64,000 nt of DNA from Neurospora intermedia. Lineage: Eukaryota; Ascomycota; Sordariomycetes; Sordariales; Sordariaceae. Below, piece by piece: positions 10,678 to 23,569 of the stretch. The notes under the pieces were generated by a model. That model worked only from the letters and a program-made list of their open reading frames with translations, had not been told where the DNA came from and searched no databases. The DNA is taken from contig BTPP01000007.1 of assembly GCA_037102815.1 (NCBI GenBank), positions 2,418,001 to 2,482,000 of the forward strand. Direction: 5' to 3'. Numbering within the stretch: the stretch's first letter is position 1; every line of letters starts with the position of its first letter. Both the position numbers and the translations under genes were made by a program.

Positions 10678-13188
10678 TTCGGCAGTTGCTGCGCCTGCAG
10701 CGCAAAACTATCTATGCAAAAAGGCTCTTGAGAGTGAAACAGGCGACAAGACGTGGGCATAGTCACAAGAAGTTCAAGGAAGGAAAAGGTCATGTGAAAG
10801 AGGAGCAGTGCAGTAGGGCGACGGCACAACCCGAGAAAAGTGAGGGCGAGCCAAGATGCAGTCACCTGGCAAATGACAAACGCGGGTCCAGCCGAGGAAA
10901 AGAATGGGAGAGAAAAGTCCAGGATCCGTTGGGTCCGCCGTTGAGGCACAGACAGGAGTCAATTCCGGGACAATGGGTCAAGGTGAGCGACGGCTATCCT
11001 GGGAGCATTCACACCTTGGACGGAGCCCAGGGGCTAGACACACCGGGCTGCCCCGAGTAAGTTCCCAAGACTCTCGTACCAGTCCGCGGCCTTTGCCATG
11101 AGCCTAGCAGCCATATTCCCTACCAGCATGGAAAGGAATGCGAGGGGAACAGCGAAGAAGGGAATCTTGGCCGGCCGACCTGAAGCAGAAAGCCAAACAT
11201 GTTGTGGGGATTGGCCGTGCGGGCAGTGGGAACTCGGAGAGGCCGCGAGTGTCAGGCACCTCGGACCATGGCAGGAAGGGCGGCGTGGATCATGGGGGGA
11301 CTGCGCAATGGCACAGCGTAGGAATTGGACGGCAGTGACGAGATGGGCATATGGAAGGGCGACAACGAAGAGAGGGATCAGGGGCCGTGGAATAACCCAA
11401 TTTGAGATGGGAAATGGACAATGCGAAGCGTACCTGATCAAATGGTCACAGAGGTGACAAGGCGACGATGTACCGTAGGGTGTTTGTTCTGACGTAACCA
11501 AAGATGGAAGATGAAATTGATGTTGCGACGAAGTTGATGCTTCCTTTGACTTCGGATCTGGTGTACCTCCGGGAGGTCGTAACCAGGGCTTCGTCGAGCG
11601 GATACGGGCGGCGGCGGCGGGGCTGACGCGCAGGCGAACGGGTAGACGAACAGATGGGATGGAACAGGCGGGACAAAACAACGGACGAGAGTAGAAAGGA
11701 GGGATGAAAGACGCAATACTGACACGTTCAGTCGAAGTGGTCGGTGCAGAGAGCGCGCACCGGTGTGCAGGTAGACTTCTTGCAGGGTGCCGCACGGACT
11801 CGGCGTTCAAGGGAGAGGACAGAGGAAAGTACAACGTACAACGACTAGGTACCCTACCTACCTACATATGTAGCTCTATGGACCAGGAATTTACCTAGTC
11901 TAGTTCTAGACTTTGCAAGCGGTTTGGTTCGTGCGCCCGCGTAGGAGATAACTGAAGTACAAGGTAGGTAATGCAAGGTGCGGCGATCACTCGTCGGCCG
12001 TTTGGTGCAAGAGAAAGAAAATGGAAGTGAAGTCGGACAGTAGTGCAGTGTATGTACCTAACTAAGTACTAGACAAGGGACTAGGGACGGGAATGGGGTT
12101 GCTTTTAGCTGCTAGGTACGGGCAACCTCTTCCTCTTTTCTTTGATTCCCTGCGGGTTGAAGAGTCGCCGAACTGAAACCCCCTTCATCAATCAACTTTG
12201 CTTTCATACCTCTACTATATGCCAAAAGGAAAGGTATGTATGTGGAGGTATAGGCCCGCAAAGATCCCCCCGTCTCAGGGAAAACCCCACATGAAATGTG
12301 AAAACTCTCTTCTCCCTTTCTCGACATGTCTTCACTGCCTTGTCGACATGGTCGCAAGATAGGCCATTCAGGGGCAGGCGTCAGTCGCGCTAGAGATTGA
12401 CACGACGCTCCGCGTGGTTCTCGTGGACGATGGATCCCAAGGCACACAAAAGGGTGGATTCGATGCTGCAACCTTGGACAAAGAGAGCCACACGAATCAG
12501 GTGGTGGCTTGAAGCTGCGCTTTTCTTGACAAATCGCACCAAGTCGTCCGCCTTCGAGAAGCAATGCCAAGAGCTTCGCAGGGACTCCCTCGGGAAACCA
12601 AAGGATCCACACTCGGCACAATCTGACATCTTTCATCGTTTCCGTCCTATGATAGTGTCCCCTGTTTGAAGTTCCCGTTTCTCGCCAACCATTCCGAGTT
12701 CAGTTTCTCTCCAAAGCCCGCAATTGCACAACACAAGAATAGGTCTTCCTCCTCTCTCCCTTTTTGGCGTCAGCTGTCATCATCTTTGACTTTGTTTCAC
12801 GGGCATACCGCCATATCCTAGGTGTACAGGACACTCTCTCCTCCGCCCCCCTCCTTTAATTGAACCGTTGACACCCACTGCCATCCCACGCAGTTTCCGG
12901 TTTACCTCACATCCCTACCGCTATCTCGTGGCTAACAAGGTTCACACTTTTACTCTCACTTCCCCCGGCGTCATCGGGACATTCCCCTTTTTGGGATACG
13001 AAACACCAAGCGACGGAATAGCTAACCAAAGGAAACAAACCGTGCCAGCGCGCTTGCTATGCCTATCCTTCTCGGGTTCGGTTAAACCTTCCAACATCAC
13101 CCATCAGAACGTTGACCGTCGTAGTATTGCCGTTCCGCATGGCATCACTCGGTGATTAGGCCCCTTTTCCATATGGATTCTTTCTTTC

Positions 13189-13218
13189 TTTTTTTTTTTT
13201 TTTTTTTTAAAAAAAAAA
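13189..13218. repeat. T(20)A(10) tract
   Basis: About twenty T followed directly by ten A. It can form a hairpin, and on either strand it resembles a nucleosome-depleting poly(dA:dT) tract. Confidence 0.95.
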
Positions 13219-13391
13219 TGAGATTCCAATCATCTACCGTAGCCCTTGGGTCTAACACAAGCCGCATGCACTAGCATAATACCCGTCGGTTATACTGATT
13301 CATGCCAACCCTGAATTCGTAGGTATGCAACCTTTGTTCCCAGTATCGAGGTTCGCGACTTGCATGTTTCTTAGCATCCATACAGTACAGT

Positions 13392-13450
13392 AAAGAAAAA
13401 GAAAAAGAAAAAGAAAAAGAAAAAGAAAAAGAAAAAGAAAAAGAAAAAGA
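13392..13450. repeat. Hexanucleotide microsatellite (AAAAAG)n
   Basis: About nine to ten near-perfect units of GAAAAA. No coding context is supported. Confidence 0.95.
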
Positions 13451-13987
13451 CAAAATAACCATTATAGAACAAAGACGTAAGCTGTCATTCCTGCGTGGCC
13501 TACCTAATCTAGATTTTGCATGTGTTGAACGGAATGATGTTGAAGATGCCGCATGCTGTAAAGCACGCCATTTGGCCATCTTTGCATGCCACCGTCCAAC
13601 CCAGGCCAGTGTGAAAGCCATCTCTGAAACTCTCACGTAACTGCCCATCCATGACATTAGCTCGATAGCCAGCATGCCAGGCGGCCAAGGCCAGTAAGTC
13701 GAAGACTGCGAGACCAAGTGAGTCACTTAAGAACAATTTCTTTTTTTTTTCTTAAAAAAAAAGAAGAAAAAATTAATCGCCAGAGACGGCCAGCTGTGCA
13801 GCAGTCAGGAACGGTTGTTTTTCGTCATTAGTTTTTTCTTATTTCATTTCGTTTATCTGTTTGCTCATCTGTGTTTTTGGGTGACTACGCTTGAGAGCGA
13901 AAGAAAAGGAAGAGAGAACTCCAGTCCCCAAACCAGCCTCCCAAAACCGTCGCAGCACACTTCAGATAAGCCACGTCCGCCCTACGC

Positions 13988-14833
13988 TTAAGCATCCTTG
14001 GGAAGGGGAGTGAAGCGGAGGTAGGGCTTGACAGCCTTGAGGTTGGGGAAGAGACGGGTAGCCTCCTCTCCCTTGATGGAAGGGTGGACAATAACGTCAT
14101 CACCAGGGACCCAGTTAATGGGGGTGGTAACCTTGTGCTTGTCGCCGGTCTGGAGGGAGTCGACGATGCGAAGGATCTCGGCGGAGTTGCGGCCGGTCGA
14201 GGCGGGGTACGCGAGGATGGTGCGGATGGTCTTCTTGGGGTCGATGACGAAGACGGAGCGGATGGTGAAGGCGATGCCCTTCTCGTCGACGTTGGTGGTG
14301 TCCTGGTAGTCGAGCCTGTAGAACAGAGTGTCAGCAACTCAATGCCCACTTTCCCCAAAACCCCCTCCCTATCTGTGAAATGTGGTGGGTATACTTACAT
14401 GTCGTAGAGGTAGGCAACCTTGCGCTCCTTGTCGGCAATGATGGGGAATTGGACCTGGGAGCCGGTGACATCCTTGATGTCGTTGATCCAGCCCTCGTGG
14501 CTGCCGAGGGTGTTGGCGGAGAGACCGATCAGCTTGACGCCGCGCTTCTTGAACTCGGGCTCAAGGCGGGCCATCTCGCCGAGCTCGGTGGTGCAGACGG
14601 GGGTGTAGTCCTCGGGGTGGGAGAAGAGGATGACCCAGTTGTCGCCAATAAACTCGTGGAAGTCAATGGGACCCGTGGTGGTGTCAGCCTGGAAGTTGGG
14701 GGCAATGGTGCCCAGGCGGAGGCTGCATCGGGAATCACGGGTCAGTCGTTCATCCGCGCAAAACGAGCTTTGTGGACAGTGATGACGAAAGAGGCTCGAG
14801 GACTTACGGAGCGTTGCGGTCGGTGGAGGCCAT
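13988..14833 (-). CDS. 1-Cys peroxiredoxin (Prx6/PRX1 type)
   Basis: Three exons: 14808-14833 (26 nt), 14399-14722 and 13988-14315, joined at GTAAGT donors and CAG acceptors. The spliced frame is 678 nt, 225 residues. The peroxidatic Cys is in HPEDYTPVCTTELGEMARL at about residue 52, with the conserved PxxxTxxC arrangement. The C-terminal half has the Prx6-type extension (YPASTGRNSAEILRIVDSLQ, then NWVPGDDVIVHPS). It reduces H2O2 and organic peroxides using thiols. There is no obvious mitochondrial presequence, so it is probably cytosolic or nuclear, unlike yeast mitochondrial Prx1. The first exon codes only nine residues, so a scan for long ORFs misses the start. Confidence 0.95.
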
Positions 14834-16590
14834 TGTGAATTATGTTGTGTGGTGGAAAAAGAGGAATGGGTATCTCAGAAAAACAGCAGAAACAGTTGAA
14901 AGAAGAGAGAAGCTGAAATAAATCAGAGCATGCAAGTTGGATGAGGGGCGGCGGAGGCATTTAAAGCATCTTGTTTTCTATGGTACTTTGCGGTTTGACT
15001 AATCCCTCCAGGCAGCTCCAGCTCGCGCCATGTACACACACACGCGCAGAAGTACCTACGTACATAGGGTATTTTAGCTTCCGGAATCTATTACATCCCT
15101 CATTGTCGCCGCCGAAAGGCTTCAAGTTCTGGCCAGATGAACATCATGGCTGTCTCGGTCTTGTAACGACTAGAAAGCATTGACAAGTGGTGTATTTACT
15201 TGTACGTATTGCAAAAGCCACCAAGGTCACACGCTTTCTGTACAGTACAGCTCTCACTTTCTTACATACGTAGGTAACTCATCGAGGTTCTCACGAGTCC
15301 GTTTGTTTCCACCGGGGCAGCTCTTCAGTCAGGATACCCCCTCGTCTCTTCGTCCATACATGCTCCCCGAAGCACTCCCGGCTGTGTGCCATGCCATCAT
15401 GGTCCCCCTCTCCATCACCTGTTGCAGTGCCTCATCCCAAAGTCTTTGCTGTAGTGTCTCACACAATCACACACCACCACCATGACATGAAGCCAAAGCG
15501 AGCCAAGACAACCTTTTTGTGTCTTTTTGAGCTCCAAAACGCGGGGTGTATTTGGCCCCTCCGTGAGGATGCCCTGAGGAACGAGGGGCAATCGCTCCCT
15601 CTTTCGGCCTGGCGGCTCATTGCGCAATCACCTGCATCTCTCATTGGATGCCAACACTAGCTATAACAATTATGTCATTTGGTGCTCGCTCACGCAACGG
15701 TCATGATCCGTGTGGGGGGGGAGCATTCCTTCGCAGGCTCGTGAACTTCTTTGGATGCTTGCCTTGAGCCTTTCTAGTCTTGTTTGTTCAATCGTCTATG
15801 GCGTTTCCGCTTTGAATCGAACGCATGCTGAAAGGATAGAGGTAGAGTGAAGCATGCTTCGTGGTGAGTCTACTGTGTAGCCAACAAGTACCGGATCCTC
15901 CCGAAGCCCTCTCCGTGCTCCGTCCAGGGGCGGGCGGGGGAAAAAGCATGCGTCCCGCACATGTGGAGGCCGACAGCCGGAAACAACAAGGGTGTCCGAT
16001 GGTGTGCCTGGTTCCAAGTCTCCGGGTGTCGGGATCAATGGCGAGCTCGGCATCAAGTGGAGAGGACATGGTTGAGAAGGCGGAGCTTCCAGCTGCATCG
16101 TCTTGCCTCGGCCATAACTACGAATTCGATCTGAAGGCCGACTTTTCTCGGCCACGGGGTGATTCTCATCACTATTAGAGCTTCCGCTTGCCGGCGATTA
16201 TCCAACAAAACATCCACATTACGGACAGTTAATAATTCGGCAGATCACGGTAGTTGCTCACCCATGCCACCACCAGAGTTCCCGATCAACGCCGGCTTAT
16301 GGCGAATGATTGTTTTGGCTCCGGGCTGTAATAAGTGGCATCGGAGCTTGGGTATAAGTGCTGGTCGTGGCTGCCAATAAGAACAAATAAAGTACGCCTG
16401 AAGCGGAATAAGGAGAACCATGAGATATGTCTCACTGCGATATGGTAGTAATGTGTTCAGGGCAACCGACCCATGTCGGGGTGGCTGGGAGGGTGTGATT
16501 TTCCATGATAATTATAGCCGGACTCTTGATTACTTTTATTCAACTTGAACCCATTCGTAAAGGTTGCGCCAAAACCAACGCCAGCCCATC
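14834..16590. other. Spacer between peroxiredoxin and FAT1-like genes
   Basis: 1.75 kb including the peroxiredoxin promoter on the left and the 3' flank of the acyl-CoA synthetase on the right. Short frames on both strands have no recognisable domain. One TAGAGGTA octamer lies at 15837. Confidence 0.5.
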
Positions 16591-18719
16591 TCAAAGCTTC
16601 ACATTACCTCCATTAAGCTCCTTCCAATCCGCTACACCGAACTTGACGTACGCACCGTTCCTTAGCCAGAACACTTCATCCTCACCCGTCCTGGCCGGAT
16701 CTACGCCCTCGCTCCGTAGGTTGTGCTTCTGCTGCTTGTTCGTACCTGTCGCCTGGAGGCCTCCTTCCGGCACTACACGCAGGAAGAGAGGCAAGGCGTA
16801 CTTGGGGAGCCCCCTCTTGACATGCTCAGCTAGACTCTTGACGGTGTCGTCGGTTGGCCTAGGTGCTCTAGCCGCCTCGCCGCTTGTCTGCACCAAGCAC
16901 GACGGCTTCAAAACCACGGCGGCGCAGCCCGCGCGACCCTCGTGGCTGGGCACCTGGACGCCGTAGACATTGCACTCGAGAACCGCGGGATGCAAGCCAA
17001 CCACCTGGGCAACCTCAGCAGTCGAGACGTTCTCGCTCTTCCACCGGAAAGTGTCACCGATACGGTCGCTGAAGTAAACTCGGTTCTCGTTATCCCAGCG
17101 CAGCACATCACCGGTACGGAACCAGGCGTCGCCCTTGCTAAACACATCCCTCATCACCTTTTTCGACGTTGATTCCTCATCGCCGTAGTAGCCCTGGAAG
17201 CGAGAGTCGATATCGCCAGGCGGTAACCTGAAGAGCAGCTCGCCTGGCTCTCCGCGGGGCGCTCGGGTACAAAACCCGGTTTTGGGATCTCGGCGAGGAA
17301 GCTCGGTTTCATGGTCCACCTCGACAATGGCAACCTCTCTTGTAAAGATAAGGTTATAGAGACTGCCGCTTCGCCCCACTGCACCCATGCTGAAGTCGTT
17401 TCGGCTCTTGTTCCATGTCGCAAAGGTGCCTTCGGTCGCGCCATAGAATTCGGCGATCGTCTCGATTCCAAAACGCTCCTTGAATCGGTTCCATACATCC
17501 GGTCGCAGTCCGTTTCCAAAGGCAGCGCGTACTTTATGTTTGCGGTCAAGGTCTTCACCAGTAACTGGATCAATAATGGGAGGTGCCGATAGGAGGTACC
17601 GGCACGTCTCTCCAACGTACTGGATAATCGTGGCATTGTGTTTTCGGACGTCATTCCAAAATCCGGAAGTCGAGAACTTACGGCTCATGGCAAAAGTGGC
17701 ACCTGCTGCCAAAGTATGAGCAAAGCCCAACAGCATGGCTGTGCTGTGGTAAAGAGGCATGGCCTGAGAAAAGTATGAGTTGAAGTGATGTAACGAGTCT
17801 TTCAAGGAGACTTACCGTATAATACACGTCGTTCACATTGGTGCCGAGCCATCGAAAGGTGAAATTGGCGACAGTGGCAGCCTTGGCCCATGAGATAATG
17901 GCAGCTTTGGGCAAGCCAGTCGTACCGCTAGTGTAGATAAGCATCGCCATGTCTTTGTCCTTGAATCCGCTTCTCAGCTCATCCGCAGGGCGGACGCTAT
18001 CCATGGCCAACATCTCTTGTTCCAGCTCTGGCGTCACGACTTCGAAGATGACGCCCCCCAAAGCCGACCTGACATCTTCACTCACATTACCCGCAACAAC
18101 GGGATCGACCAGGACCAACCGCGCCGTTGACTTGTTCACGCAGTGAATAAGCGGGTTACCGGTAAGGTTGTAATTCAGCAGCGCTGGCGACGCTCCAATG
18201 GCCCATGTAGCGAGGACAAGGAAGATGAAAGTATCGGTATTTTGAAAGTCCAAGCCAACGAGATCGCCCCTCTTGACGCCGCGCCTGTCCTTGAGCCAGT
18301 TGGCATAGCGCAGGACTGTATCATAAGCCTGCGCATACGTGTATGCCCGGTCTTCGAACCGAAGGAACACTCTGTTTTCGGACGACTTGGTGGTTGCGAG
18401 GTTCTCAAGTTGGTAAAAGAGATTCACACGGTCCCGGTAGCGCTTCCAAGCACCGCCGAGGACGGTAGGAACGATGGCCCTGAGTAGTTCCAGGTCGTAG
18501 TAAGCAAGGAATCGAGCATTGGCGTAAGCAGCAACAGCAGCTACCGCGGGAATGGTAACTTGTAGGGGTACTGCGCGGAACAGATTCCGGGTGTGTCAGC
18601 GAACTTTATGCAGGTTTGCGGCTCATGAACCGACGTTTGACGTCACGTTTGCGGTGTATGCCATTCTGTACGTAGTCTCCTATACATCGGAGGATGGACC
18701 TGAACTTACTTGAAGCCAT
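16591..18719 (-). CDS. Very-long-chain acyl-CoA synthetase / fatty acid transporter, FAT1 family
   Basis: Three exons: 18710-18719 (10 nt), 17816-18570 and 16591-17763. Splicing gives MASIPLQVTIPAVAAV at the N-terminus and 645 residues, close to yeast Fat1 (about 669). An N-terminal hydrophobic region is followed by the AMP-binding motif YTSGTTGLPKAAIIS (about residue 220), the join NDVYYT/AMPLYHS (typical of this family), and the FATP/VLACS signature FRWKSENVSTAEV (about residue 490). It should activate long and very-long-chain fatty acids to CoA esters, coupled to uptake, at the ER, peroxisome or plasma membrane. The initiator lies in a 10-nt coding exon upstream of a 139-nt intron; without it the protein would lack its membrane-anchor start. 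Confidence 0.93.
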
Positions 18720-19278
18720 ATCGGCAGAAAACGGGGGCGGCGCAAAGACGGTCAGTCAAGTATAAGCACCCCAGTGTATGTATAATGTGCCCCTTGCCGG
18801 AAGGATATGCAAAGCGAAAGCAACAAGAGAGGTGGAAAAAAAGTTTGGAGATAAGGAAGCCGCGCTTGGGTACTTTAAGGGCTGCACCTAAGGTATACAG
18901 TGCAACACCAAAGGTTGGTTGGTGGAATTATGGAAGCCCAAGGCAGGATGAGATGCCCGGTAAAGTGAAAGAGTCTTGATCAGAGACAACGGTGAACACT
19001 GGCGGAGCTTTAAACCTGACAGGCGGCCCCTTGGCAACCCCACGACTGCAGGGTCCCCGGGCGTGTCTCTGGATTGTTTTGCGCTTTTGCCAAAGCTGGG
19101 ATTGCTAGCCTCTGACTTGGGATCTTGGCCTATCCGGCTGGGATGATGATGGTCTGAATGGGAACTCAAGCTATCGCCCCCGGGGATCCGGGCCCAGCCG
19201 CATGCAACGGAAGGACGACGTCCGAAGTCAAATGTACACTACTTTTATACCCATCCGTCTCCTGTCGACAACATCTCG

Positions 19279-19310
<32 letters not shown>

Positions 19311-20492
19311 CCCTTCCGCCGTTGAGAGGGGCGCTGGAACGCACGAAGAACGTGGAGGAAAAGAGCAACGAATCCATTGCAAACCTACCTTAACGATGGA
19401 TGGTCGGATCCGCGGATTCGGTGTTGTGTTTTAGCAGATGCCACCTGCATGCTATCGGATGATCACAGGTCTTTGTGTGCCTCGGCTTCTCCAGTCTTTT
19501 AGTCACTGCACCACCATCTGCAGCTTTGGCACTGGACAGACATGATGGATGGCTTGAAATTGAATGTTACGACAGGGGTAACCAGTCTGCCCATTTATCA
19601 GGAGGCAGCGAAATCTGTAGAAACCCGATTAAGCAGACCGATCTTGCACATCTCGTGGTCTCCCAGCTGATGCCGCTGATGTGAATGTACATCGCGTATA
19701 AGCGAGCCGCGTGGGGTGCAGTAGCGCCCCCCCTCCGGAGCCTGGAAGTACCCATCCAGGAACGGCGCGGTTGGAATTTTGGCGGGCAAGCATTTGTCAC
19801 CGTGAGGTGAGGCATGAAGCAATTCCGACAGTCTGTTCCAGGTCTGTTGGTGGCAGTTCTTGGTTGAGTCGGTGTCCTGGTTGGGCAACGAAGGTATGGT
19901 ACTTATTTCTTTCTTTCTGGTGAAACCGTCCACAGTAACACGACAGACCCACGTTCGGCAAAGCGAAGAGGACGTAAGATGACGGACACCCAAAAAGAAG
20001 AGACGTCCGGTTTCGTAGATAAAGAGGGTTCATCATGAACCTTGACCAGATGAGATGCGGCTGGAACGTGGTACTTCTTACCAGTAATGGTTGCAATTCA
20101 ATAGAAAAAAAGATGAACGGATGTATTCCGTTTCGATTGTGGACTGTGTGGGATTCAAATCAGCCTTGTGATTGGAGATTCCAGTAAAGTTCCATAACGA
20201 AGATGAGCGCTTGGCGGAAGTCGGGTGGAGGCAGGTACCCACGTTAAGGATCTCCACGGCTAGCCGTTTCGGACGAGCCATTCAGTGCCTGTATGTACCG
20301 CAGTACATACTGCCGGGCCTGAGAGACGCGGTTGGCGGTCGCCAAGGCGTGGCGCCGGTGTCCCATTCATGTTCGAGGTCATCCTGTCTGATACACACGA
20401 CACCTCGATGTCGTTTGACGTTGTGAATATCCAGGACATTCGAGCAGCGCGGTAGATGGACCTTGGCAAATAGGTCCGACTTAACATTTACC
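18720..20492. other. Divergent spacer between FAT1-like and PIG-S genes
   Basis: 1.77 kb that must contain both promoters. It has a 29-T run at 19282-19310. No ORF shows domain similarity or convincing composition. Confidence 0.5.
19282..19310. repeat. Poly-T tract (29 nt)
   Basis: Pure T run bounded by C on both sides, in the divergent promoter spacer. Confidence 0.97.
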
Positions 20493-22274
20493 ATGTTTGC
20501 CCGGCGACCAGTCAACCATGGCGCAGCTGGCGACACTCTGTCCTCCGAGACTCAAATGGCGACGATGACATCGAGTCCTATGGCCACTCCACTGTCATCG
20601 GCAACAGCAGCGCAAACATCGACACGAAAGGAACCACCCCCCGAAAAGCTTTCCGACATTCGCAGACGCATATGGGTTATAGTGTCGTTCTGGTTGATCG
20701 TCCTGCTACTGGGATTGCCAGTATGGTGGAAGACGACGACCATCCACCGAGCTAACCTTCCCCTGAAGGAGATGCTCGACTGGGCGGATGGCAAGGTGCG
20801 CATGATGAGCGAACACCATGTCGGAAGCTCGAAACTTGACATTGCTAACCCTCGCTTGAACATTGTATAGGCATGTCGCCCTGTCTTTCCTCTCCGCATC
20901 TCAATCCAAGCCAACTCGCTCCCGGAGCAAGAAGCCCAGAACCTCCTCCGTCTCACCCAGCACGCCCTCGATGACCTTAACGATTTCTCGGGGCACCACT
21001 TGCGACTGCAACTCTCCTCGCCCGCTGCGCCACAGAAACGGAATGACGAACCCGATACGGCGCTCACAATACGTCTTCTTCCCGGCGATGCCGTAACAGC
21101 AACGCTCGACCCTTACGAGCCTGTCCTTGACATCACATATCCGCCGAATGCTGCACCCTCCGCGACATCAGCTTCGTCATCGCTAGCGACCTATGTGGCC
21201 GGCCAGCTACGATCTACCTTTGCCGAGGAGCAAGCCATTATATCCTACCTGCTCTCCAGTAACTCGATACCGACCGACTACCGGCCTCAGAGCTTGACCC
21301 CAGAAGCGGCCGAATCACTTGCCAAGCGGACGACACGATCGCTCAAGTATGCGCCTACATACCACCTCACCTTTTCTCTGTTCACCAGCGGACCGCTTCC
21401 AAGCAGCTGGGATATCGAAGCCGCCATTCAGGACTATCTGAAGCCCGTTCTAGATTTGCTGTCGCCCATTCATAACTTTACCATTGATACCCAGGTGCAG
21501 CTGTATGCATCGCCAGGAGTGCAGAACCAGGTACTAAGCAAGGATGACCTCTCATCCTTCATCAACGCCGCCGAATGGCCTCTTTCACCCTCCATAGGCG
21601 GTGCGCCGACAGTGAACTTCATTGTCTTTGTTGGCAACCAGACCATTGCACTCTCCTCTGAGATTGCCCGGGATTCAGCTGAGGGTGGGTTGACCACTTC
21701 CCAGTCATGGCTGATCCCACAATGGGGCACTGTTTACTTGCTTTCCCTCCCGCATGACACTGCCCATGTGTCTGCGGATGCCCTCAAACAGCCTTTATTG
21801 ACCTTTACATCCCACCTCTTGTCCCTGACCGGGACACCAAGTTCTGGTTCCCTCCCGCTTCGCCTGTCTACGCTGTCCCGCATCCGCTCGGCAGACCTAC
21901 TTCTGCGGGCCTCCTCTACTCTCGGTTCCTTGGCTCGTCTTGCCTTGGCACTAAAGTCGATTTCCATCCCTAGCAGTGTCGCAGATGGTGTATCCAAGAC
22001 TATTGTTCATTTGCGCCAAGCTTGCGAGACCCTTGGCGAAGCCGAAGGCCTGGAGCATGCCAGAATAGCCGAGGCTGAGGCTGAGCGCGCCTTCTTCGAG
22101 AAGAGTATGGTTGGCCAGCTGTATTTCCCGGATGAGCACAAGGTGGCCGTGTATCTTCCTTTGCTTGGGCCTGTGGCTGTACCCTTGGTCATGGGGATGT
22201 TGAACGAGTTGAAGGCTTGGAGGAAAAGGAAGAGAGAGGCGGCGGAGAAAGGGAAGGAGAAGAAGAAGGATTGA
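20493..22274 (+). CDS. GPI transamidase subunit PIG-S / Gpi17
   Basis: Two exons, 20493-20795 and 20871-22274, separated by a 75-nt intron with donor GTGCGC, branch GCTAACC and acceptor TATAG. The product is 568 residues. One transmembrane helix lies near the N-terminus (IWVIVSFWLIVLLLGLPVWW) and another near the C-terminus (VYLPLLGPVAVPLVMGML), followed by a Lys-rich cytosolic tail, which is the PIG-S topology with a large ER-lumenal domain. Conserved blocks include WLIPQWGTVYLLSLP and FFEKSMVGQLYFPDEHKVAVY, the latter very typical of PIG-S. It is part of the ER complex that attaches GPI anchors to proteins. The frame is open upstream of 20493 but without an ATG. Confidence 0.92.
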
Positions 22275-23055
22275 GATATTTCCTGTCCGCGTGTTATAGA
22301 AACATAAGCATTGTATAAGGGGTTCACTGAGCCCAAGGCATGGGACGATAAGGAATCTGGCTCACGTCCGAGTTATATATTTAAAGTCCCTTTAGGGAGC
22401 CGGTTCTCTACTATCATCATTATCATCATCACCACCATCATTCAGCCATCGGCTTTGGTTGAGAGTTCAACTACTCTGATACACTGAGCCCAGAATTTGC
22501 GGTTGGCAATAGCAGCATAGGTCATTTATTGGTACACGGAGCGGAATATAATGGCGATAAGTCGGCTTTGACGGACACTTGGTCTTTGAGACATCCTCAT
22601 CTATCCATATAACGTTGACACTCCTGGTCTTGCACATATCTGCCAGGCTGAGAGTTGGTCTTGACAAGCACACGATGCGAGAAGAAAATGACCTTGTGAT
22701 ATCCGGTTGTGAAGATGCAAATATAAATGCTCTAGCCTAGGTAAAAGGAAAAGGGTATTCTATGCTATGCTGTCTGCGATGTTTCGCGATAATGCGCCTG
22801 TCCCGATGCAAACTATCTAACCTCTTCATTGCCGTACAACCCTTTCTGTTATTCCGCATTCCTGCATGCCATGCATCCCGCTGCGTGTGCCGTTTTCCAC
22901 TAGCATTAAAATCATCTTCCCCTACCGCTTGTGGAAGCCAGTTCCCAAGCAGCGATGCAGCCAGCAACAGCTGAGATGCCGACATGCATTCCTCCATCCA
23001 TTCCCTGTTGGCGTCCGATCCATGAATTAAATTCTCTGTGTTCCAATCCGCCACC
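22275..23055. other. Convergent 3' spacer
   Basis: Tail-to-tail spacer between PIG-S and the MARVEL gene. It has an imperfect ATC/ACC trinucleotide run near 22411-22442. No gene seen. Confidence 0.6.
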
Positions 23056-23569
23056 CTAAACTCCGACAACAGGCTTGGCCCTCTGACCCCTTGCCCTACC
23101 CTTGAGCGTAGCCATGGTATCGACAATAACGATGAACAAAAAGGTAACCCAGAGAAGGAAGCCGAACGCAGTAGCGGCCTCGACACATCCGCAGAAGGTG
23201 TCGGCACCGCAGCTCGGAGACCCGAAATAAACGGCGAGAGCGATCGAACCGGCGAACCAGAAGATCATGGTGATCCACTCCAGCGCGAGGGCGATGGTGC
23301 GCTGGAACGTCTTGGGGAAGTAAGGCGGGAAGAGGGCAATGTAGATGAGAATCAACAAAGTCCAGACAGAGCTGAAGAGCATGAAGGCGTAGATGCCGGG
23401 GGCTCGCCACCAGGGTGATACGACTGTTGTTGAAAATTGTTAGTGGTGTAATGGTTTGCAAGTGGAAGATGGAGAAAAACTCACGGTAACATGTTAGACC
23501 GAGCTCAATAAGGCCAAAGACCGTTGCGATCATGTGGGCGTAGGGGATGTAGCGGTTTAGAGATTCCAT
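23056..23569 (-). CDS. MARVEL-domain membrane protein
   Basis: Two exons, 23485-23569 and 23056-23423; 150 residues. There are four hydrophobic segments: IPYAHMIATVFGLIELGLTC, FMLFSSVWTLLILIYIALF, ALEWITMIFWFAGSIALAVY and FGFLLWVTFLFIVIVDTMA. The EWITMIFWFAG motif before the third helix and the Cys-rich loop (PSCGADTFCGC) are usual for fungal MARVEL proteins. Such proteins sit in the plasma membrane or secretory membranes and organise membrane domains; the best studied relative is yeast Nce102. The precise role here is unknown. The start is the ATG at 23569; an intron donor (GTGAGT) follows after 85 nt. Confidence 0.9.

Larger units (their letters stand above)
10678..13987. other. Gene-poor spacer upstream of the Kelch/BTB gene
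   Basis: 3.3 kb without a gene I can support. Frames of 174 and 266 codons on the minus strand (12112-12636 and 11034-11834) have low-complexity Pro/Ser/Cys-rich composition typical of non-coding GC-rich DNA. The part next to 10677 is likely leader and promoter of the Kelch/BTB gene. Microsatellites and mirror-like T/A tracts cluster at 13.18-13.77 kb. Confidence 0.55.

Noticed and set aside
11034-11834. 266-codon minus-strand frame upstream of the Kelch/BTB gene
   Set aside because: Low-complexity Pro/Ser/Arg composition, no domain, and it lies where a long leader of the Kelch/BTB gene is expected.
12112-12636. 174-codon minus-strand frame
   Set aside because: No recognisable domain, unusual Cys/Pro/Arg mix, no splice-supported extension; not enough to call a gene.
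13392-13450. Regular repeat array considered as CRISPR-like
   Set aside because: It is a hexanucleotide microsatellite without spacers, in a eukaryotic genome.
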